A stretch of 35,495 nucleotides of DNA from Solemya velesiana gill symbiont (GTDB lineage: Bacteria > Pseudomonadota > Gammaproteobacteria > Chromatiales > Chromatiaceae): positions 1-35,495 of the forward strand of contig NZ_MPRJ01000014.1 in NCBI RefSeq assembly GCF_002020805.1. The letters run 5' to 3'. Below the pieces are notes generated by a model that ran no database searches, was not told the origin of the DNA, and saw only the letters and a program-made list of their open reading frames with translations. Every line of letters begins with the position of its first letter. Within the stretch, counting starts at the first letter, position 1. This document shows, piece by piece, positions 31,717 to 35,495 of the stretch. Position numbers and translations under genes: made by a program.

Positions 31717-32490
31717 ATGAAAAACAGGAACAGGATGATCGGTTCGGTACTTCTGCTGTCCGGAATGCTGCTTGGTGCAACTGTACATGCAGATTGGCAG
31801 GATTGGCTGAAATCCGCCACTGAGAAGCTTGAGGACTCCTCGGTAACGGAGAGCCTGGGTGCTGGGTCAACATCTTCAGCACTCTCGAATGATCAGATCA
31901 TACAGGGACTCAAGGAGGCCTTGCGGGTCGGTACAAAGAAGGCTGTCGAGCTGTTGGGCAAGGAGGGTGGCTATCTCAATGATGGGCAGGTGCGTATTCC
32001 ACTGCCGGATGCCCTGGAAACCGTGGCAAAAGGACTCAGGGCGGTTGGTCAGGATAAGATGGTCGATGAGTTCATAGAGACCATGAACCGTGCTGCAGAG
32101 CAGGCAGTACCCAAGACCCTGGATATTTTTGTCGACACCATTCAACAGATGAGCCTGAGCGATGCCAAGGGTATCCTGGAAGGCAGTGACACTGCGGCCA
32201 CGGATTATTTCCGGGAAACCAGTGGAGATCGTCTCGGCCAGGTGATAGCACCCATCGTCAAGCAGGCAACTGAAAAGGCCGGTGTTACCGCTGCCTACAA
32301 GGCGCTGATCAAAGAGGTGGGTTTCCTGGGTAACTATGTTGATATGGATGCCATGGATCTGGACAGGTATGTCACGGATAAGGCGATGGACGGCCTGTTC
32401 CTGAAACTGGCCGAGGAAGAGAAACTCATCCGAAGGGATCCGGTAGCTCGTACCACCGATATTCTTAAAACCGTTTTCGGCTCGCTGTGA
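31717..32490 (+). CDS. Periplasmic DUF4197 protein
   Basis: 257 residues. A clear signal peptide (RMIGSVLLLSGMLLGATVHA, cleavage before DW) is followed by the DUF4197 domain: LSNDQIIQGLKEALRVGTKK, then YLNDGQVRIPLPDALETVAK and the ending DPVARTTDILKTVFGSL. The domain is widespread in gammaproteobacteria without known function. GGTGGAG precedes the ATG. The gap of about 180 bases before it carries TCGATAAA (31540) and its inverse TTTATCGA (about 31632) but no clear terminator. Confidence 0.92.
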   Translation: MKNRNRMIGSVLLLSGMLLGATVHADWQDWLKSATEKLEDSSVTESLGAGSTSSALSNDQIIQGLKEALRVGTKKAVELLGKEGGYLNDGQVRIPLPDALETVAKGLRAVGQDKMVDEFIETMNRAAEQAVPKTLDIFVDTIQQMSLSDAKGILEGSDTAATDYFRETSGDRLGQVIAPIVKQATEKAGVTAAYKALIKEVGFLGNYVDMDAMDLDRYVTDKAMDGLFLKLAEEEKLIRRDPVARTTDILKTVFGSL

Positions 32491-32516
32491 GTTCTGGACC
32501 AAGGGGATAGATTCCG

Positions 32517-33044
32517 ATGTTGAGAGCTGAGGTGCCCGTATTGGGGTTTGCAGCCTACAGCGGCACCGGCAAGACAACGCTTTTGAAGCAACTGTTGCCC
32601 CTGTTGCGCGAGCAGGGTTTACGAGTGGGCATGATCAAGCATACCCATCATGACTTTGATATCGACACCCCGGGTAAGGACAGCTACGAACTACGAAAGG
32701 CGGGTGCCAGCGAAATGTTGATCGCCTCGGGAAAGCGATGGGCGCTGATGGTGGATACAGATGGAGAGGGCGATCCTGTGCTGCAGGATATGCTGAACCG
32801 GCTCGACCAGGGTAGCCTCGACCTGGTTCTCGTGGAGGGTTTCAAGCATGAGGCTTTTCCCAAGATAGAACTGCATCGGGCAACGGTAGGCAAGCCGCTG
32901 ATTTTTCCCGAAGATCCTGATGTGATCGCGGTTGCGTGTGATGGTGAACTCTCCCAACCGACAGACCTGCCTCAACTCGATATCAACGATATCCCTTCGA
33001 TCGCTGCATTTGTGCTTAACGATTTCCTGAAGTCTGATCAATGA
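32517..33044 (+). CDS. mobB: Molybdopterin-guanine dinucleotide biosynthesis adaptor protein MobB
   Basis: 175 residues. The P-loop AYSGTGKTTLLKQLLPLL lies at about residues 11-28, followed by the MobB-specific GMIKHTHHDFDIDTPGKDSY and a later LVLVEGFKHEAFPKIELHR. MobB binds GTP and helps MobA attach GMP to molybdopterin, so the organism likely makes bis-MGD enzymes. It starts 26 bases after the DUF4197 gene. mobA is not in the window. Confidence 0.94.
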   Translation: MLRAEVPVLGFAAYSGTGKTTLLKQLLPLLREQGLRVGMIKHTHHDFDIDTPGKDSYELRKAGASEMLIASGKRWALMVDTDGEGDPVLQDMLNRLDQGSLDLVLVEGFKHEAFPKIELHRATVGKPLIFPEDPDVIAVACDGELSQPTDLPQLDINDIPSIAAFVLNDFLKSDQ

Positions 33045-33121
33045 ATATCAAGTAGGATTTAATCCGACACTACGGTGCGTTCAGACGAGACCGCTTTCAT
33101 TGCCATGCAGGCCGGGACGGT

Positions 33122-33442
33122 TTAATCAACGCCATGTACGTCCAGATAACCTCTCTGGATGGCAGTCTCCAGGGCCTGGGCGCCAGCTACGAGCTCTTCG
33201 TAGGACTCTCTCATCTCCCGCAGCTGCCGGATCTGGTCGGGAGAAGGCAGGCCATCCCCGGCAATGTTTGCAATATCGAACAGCTCTTTTAGATACATGG
33301 CGCGACTGCGTGCCACCAGTTTCATGACCGGTGTGAGGTCATCCAACATCAATTGGGGGATTTGAGGGTTAATGATATCCCGGTTGAGTTCACGGATCGT
33401 TTTGTCGATTTCCAGTAGCAGGCGATTGTTATCAATATTCAT
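33122..33442 (-). CDS. Small helical protein of unknown function
   Basis: 106 residues, starting MNIDNNRLLLEIDKTIRELN. It is helical and charged, with no signal peptide, membrane segment or cysteine. Recognisable points are DIINPQIPQLMLDDLTPVMK and a central VARSRAMYLKELFDIANIAG. I do not recognise a family. It lies downstream of the methyltransferase on the same strand, 84 bases away, and is convergent with mobB. Confidence 0.7.
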   Translation of the reverse strand: MNIDNNRLLLEIDKTIRELNRDIINPQIPQLMLDDLTPVMKLVARSRAMYLKELFDIANIAGDGLPSPDQIRQLREMRESYEELVAGAQALETAIQRGYLDVHGVD

Positions 33443-33526
33443 GATCAGATCCTTTGACGTGGCGCGGAAAATTCCAACGGTTGTAATAATTACTTTTTAT
33501 AATCGCTGGAAGGATTGTCGGCCAGT

Positions 33527-34360
33527 CTATTTTTCTGCCGATATGTAGCAGATCCAGCCGGCATCGGCCTCAGCTTCCTTCACCGGTTCGAAGATACCGT
33601 CCGGCTCGCCGTCTTCATCCCAGCCTTGCCAGTAGATCGTAACTTTTCTGAAGCCGGCTTCTTCAAGGAGGTCACGGATCTCCGGCAGCGTCCAGAGACG
33701 CCAGTCGTAACTGAAGGCATTGTCCAGGCGGGAGCCGTCAGGAAAGACAAAGTGGATATGGCAGTGCAGGCCACCGGTAACAGGGTCGTATTTCTCCTGT
33801 TCCCATATGTAGGTGAACTCGCCGTCCTCTATTTCACGCTCTTCCTCGATCTCCTTGAATGAGTCATAGCCGCCATAGGCGTCCATGAAGAAGATACCGT
33901 CAGAGGCTAGCGAATTTTTCACCGACTTGAAGTAACGCTTCAGCTGTTTACGTTCCTTGAACAGCCAGTAGCTGAAATTCATTGCCGAGATGATATCGGG
34001 GTTCTCGGTGTTGGCCTTGAGAACGTCTTTCTGCAGTAACAGGGTGCGATCACGTTGATTCTTACTCAACTTCGAGAGGTTGTTCTGGATACCCCAATCC
34101 AGAACCTCCTCGTCGATGTCGACGCCAATGGCCCGGTTGTTTTTGTGCTGTTGCACCCATTCACAGCAGACATTGGCTGTTCCGCAAAAGTCTTCCCGCA
34201 ACAGTTTTGCCCGTGTTCCACGCAGTTTTTTATACGTGTCATCAACAAATTCTATTTCTGATGCGGCGTATTGAACTGACATCTCATAGAGTTGGTGGCG
34301 GTCGGCACGGCTCGCCTGGGTGGTACGCTTTTTATTCTTTCGGCTTCCTTTTGGCGACAT
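33527..34360 (-). CDS. Class I SAM-dependent methyltransferase
   Basis: About 277 residues. The SAM-binding motif I is LLREDFCGTANVCCEWV (Gly-poor but recognisable), followed by AIGVDIDEEVLDWG (the acidic residue for the SAM ribose) and ISAMNFSYWLFKERKQLKRY. Later comes GIFFMDAYGGYDSFKEIEEE. The N-terminus is Lys/Arg-rich (PKGSRKNKKRTTQASRADRH), suggesting nucleic acid contact, though the substrate is unknown. I chose ATG 34360; a TTG at 34381 would add seven residues. Confidence 0.85.
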   Translation of the reverse strand: MSPKGSRKNKKRTTQASRADRHQLYEMSVQYAASEIEFVDDTYKKLRGTRAKLLREDFCGTANVCCEWVQQHKNNRAIGVDIDEEVLDWGIQNNLSKLSKNQRDRTLLLQKDVLKANTENPDIISAMNFSYWLFKERKQLKRYFKSVKNSLASDGIFFMDAYGGYDSFKEIEEEREIEDGEFTYIWEQEKYDPVTGGLHCHIHFVFPDGSRLDNAFSYDWRLWTLPEIRDLLEEAGFRKVTIYWQGWDEDGEPDGIFEPVKEAEADAGWICYISAEK

Positions 34361-34402
34361 CGTTTTTATATCCAAATGCAATAGAAAGTCTTGTTATGGG
34401 AC

Positions 34403-34408
34403 TATACT
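34403..34408 (+). promoter_or_regulatory. Likely -10 box for the YbaK-domain gene
   Basis: TATACT is one base from the TATAAT consensus and lies 70 bases before the ATG at 34478. The -35 position (about ATAGAA) is poor. It is placed between divergent genes, where a promoter is needed. Confidence 0.35.
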
Positions 34409-34477
34409 CGGATAGAGGGACTCTGAATCCATCAAATACCATTGAGCAGTGCATAAGTGTAAACGGAGGAGGATCAA

Positions 34478-34948
34478 ATGGGTATTGCTATTACCTTGAA
34501 AGAGTATCTATCCGATCATGCCGCAAGCTACGAAACCATCGCTCATCAGAGAACCGCTTCTACGCTGCAGACCTCAGAAGTCTCCCATGTGCCGGGAGAC
34601 AGAATGATCAAGAGCGTGCTGCTGGGTGATGACGACAGCTATGTTATGGCACTGATTCCCGCAACTCACCGTCTGGATATCGAGCAGATCAACGACACCG
34701 TCGGGCGTGAGCTCGACCTGATGCCGGAGACTGAGGTTGCCGGTGCGTTCACAGACTGTGAAGTGGGAGCCATCCCGCCAGTGGGCGAAGCCTATGGCAT
34801 CGAGACCCTGGTCGAACCCTGTCTGCTGGATCAGCCGGAAGTGTTTTTCGAATCCGGAGATCATGGTGTATTGATCCGGATGAGCGGTGAGCAGTTCCGC
34901 GATCTTCTGGAGAGTGCCAAAAAGACTGAAATGAGCCATCACCTGTAG
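34478..34948 (+). CDS. YbaK / aminoacyl-tRNA deacylase-associated domain protein
   Basis: 156 residues, one YbaK/EbsC-like domain: SYETIAHQRTASTLQTSEVS, then GDRMIKSVLLGDDDSYVMAL and GAIPPVGEAYGIETLVEPCL, the typical GxIPPxG loop. Such proteins remove wrong amino acids from tRNA, or have lost that activity when found alone with HDOD partners. The conserved Lys is present (MIKSVLL). A very strong ribosome site (GGAGGAGG) precedes the ATG. A tRNA-Ser gene follows. Confidence 0.9.
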   Translation: MGIAITLKEYLSDHAASYETIAHQRTASTLQTSEVSHVPGDRMIKSVLLGDDDSYVMALIPATHRLDIEQINDTVGRELDLMPETEVAGAFTDCEVGAIPPVGEAYGIETLVEPCLLDQPEVFFESGDHGVLIRMSGEQFRDLLESAKKTEMSHHL

Positions 34949-34977
34949 CGTTTCCCAGGCAGGAAGCTACAGACCAT

Positions 34978-35004
34978 TTGCACCCGGGCGTGTTCTGGTA
35001 TACC
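34978..35004 (+). promoter_or_regulatory. Promoter of the tRNA-Ser gene
   Basis: TTGCAC (34978-34983) and TATACC (34999-35004), 15 bases apart, with an extended TGG before the -10 (TGGTATACC) and a GC-rich stretch (GCGCCTCCC) just after, as in growth-rate-controlled stable RNA promoters. Confidence 0.55.
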
Positions 35005-35071
35005 CTTGCGCCTCCCAAATACGGAGAGCTCCGGAATCAGCCGTGGAGTGGTTCGGCTGGGAAAATCTCCT

Positions 35072-35162
35072 GGAGAGGTGTCCGAGTGGCTGAAGGAGCA
35101 CGCCTGGAAAGTGTGTATACGTTAATAGCGTATCGAGGGTTCGAATCCCTCCCTCTCCGCCA
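35072..35162 (+). tRNA. tRNA-Ser (anticodon GGA)
   Basis: A 91-base class II tRNA with encoded CCA. The acceptor GGAGAGG pairs with CCTCTCC. The anticodon stem CACGC/GTGTG encloses loop CTGGAAA, giving anticodon GGA at 35106-35108. A long variable arm (TATACGTTAATAGCGTA) and a T arm with GGTTCGAATCC follow. The 3' end is a common integration site; a recombinase remnant lies right after it. Confidence 0.96.
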
Positions 35163-35173
35163 TAATTGCCAAA

Positions 35174-35197
35174 AAGTTATTGTAAAAACAATAACTT
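35174..35197. repeat. Perfect 10-bp inverted repeat after the tRNA
   Basis: AAGTTATTGT-AAAA-ACAATAACTT: a perfect hairpin 12 bases after the tRNA end. It may end tRNA transcription, although only TAAGTTTCC follows, or it may be a recombinase binding arm of the attachment site. Confidence 0.6.
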
Positions 35198-35249
35198 AAG
35201 TTTCCTCAAAATCCTTGAATTCGCTGGTGCGATACAAAAGGCACCACAA

Positions 35250-35397
35250 ATGAGTTCAAGGAACCCCAGAAATCCGTCCTACGTCACCCGGTCTCGGCAC
35301 GGCATCTTCTATTTTTAGATGCGTGTCCCTGAATCTATCAGGCAGCGTGCTAAAGTTTCCCAAAGGTTCTTCCGAAGGTCTCTAGGGACGACAAACC
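35250..35397 (+). pseudogene. N-terminal remnant of a tyrosine recombinase (phage/island integrase)
   Basis: From ATG 35250 the frame reads SSRNPRNPSYVTRSRHGIFY, then a TAG at 35316-35318, then MRVPESIRQRAKV followed by QRFFRRSLGTTNL. This is the usual start of island integrases (Y-x-RRHGxFYFRxRVP and RRSLxT), with the stop where an Arg codon is expected. After about 35397 the similarity ends, apparently because another element is inserted. TGGTGC-N10-GCACCA (35225-35246) stands just before the start. It lies 88 bases after tRNA-Ser, the expected place for an integrase using this tRNA. Confidence 0.65.
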
Positions 35398-35495
35398 TGT
35401 TGAATTGCGCCCAAAACTGGCCCACCTACCCCCATAATTTGCATCGAATTTTGACCCACGTACAACTCTACCTGCATCAAGGCTTTGCAGGAGTA
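35398..35495 (+). mobile_element. Probable end of an IS21-like insertion sequence (continues outside the window)
   Basis: Integrase similarity breaks at a TG (TGTTGAATTGCGCCCAAAAC). Two imperfect direct repeats follow: TGGCCCACCTAC at 35418-35429 and TGACCCACGTAC at 35452-35463, matching 10 of 12 bases. Ends of IS21-family elements begin with TG and carry several such internal repeats bound by the transposase. No transposase gene is within the window, so the call rests on this pattern alone. Confidence 0.45.

Noticed and set aside
1-35495. CRISPR array, rRNA genes, or defence system
   Set aside because: No regularly spaced repeats, rRNA segments or defence-type genes were found on reading either strand.

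Overview
The window looks like chromosomal DNA of a motile gammaproteobacterium with moderate GC content. The flagellar/chemotaxis gene order (fliLMNOPQR-flhB-flhA-flhF-fleN-fliA-cheYZAB-motCD-cheW-DUF2802) is the one known from polarly flagellated Pseudomonas and Chromatiales relatives. The neighbouring genes (LysR/AI-2E pair, Crp/Fnr with a DUF2892 protein, DUF4197, MobB) fit a Chromatiales or Sedimenticola/Thiodiazotropha-like sulfur oxidiser. That placement is inferred from remembered protein flavour and was not computed.

Layout. 1-5.2 kb holds a gene tail with a terminator, a reverse-strand FadL-type porin, a divergent secreted DUF302-like protein, a LysR regulator with a small helical protein and an AI-2E/PerM-type membrane protein, and a reverse-strand DUF2892 protein. 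5.3-11.7 kb is a signalling block: a Crp/Fnr regulator, a five-module response-regulator-like protein with degenerate HPt, GGDEF and EAL parts, and a divergent BarA-type hybrid histidine kinase. 11.7-13.7 kb has a UMF1-type MFS transporter (frame-disrupted) and a YugP-type membrane zinc peptidase.

13.87-31.5 kb is a nearly uninterrupted flagellar and chemotaxis cluster on the plus strand. It starts at a well-formed sigma-54 promoter before fliL. The products are basal-body and export-gate proteins (FliL-FliR, FlhB, FlhA), the polar-number regulators FlhF/FleN, sigma-28 (FliA), the chemotaxis core CheY/Z/A/B/W, the MotC/MotD stator, a 58-residue orphan protein and a DUF2802 protein. No ParC/ParP-type genes lie between motD and cheW.

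31.5-35.0 kb carries a periplasmic DUF4197 protein, MobB, a 106-residue orphan, a SAM methyltransferase and a YbaK-domain protein. The window ends with tRNA-Ser(GGA), followed by the N-terminal remnant of a tyrosine recombinase with an internal stop. The remnant is then interrupted by what looks like the end of an IS21-like element, so this is probably the edge of a decayed genomic island.

A recurring oddity is that several otherwise intact genes (the secreted protein at 1.6 kb, the MFS transporter at 12.4 kb, cheA at 26.25 kb and probably the Crp/Fnr gene at 6.0 kb) are each restored by adding a single base, usually in a homopolymer. This pattern suggests deletion errors in the assembly rather than true pseudogenes, but the sequence alone cannot settle it.
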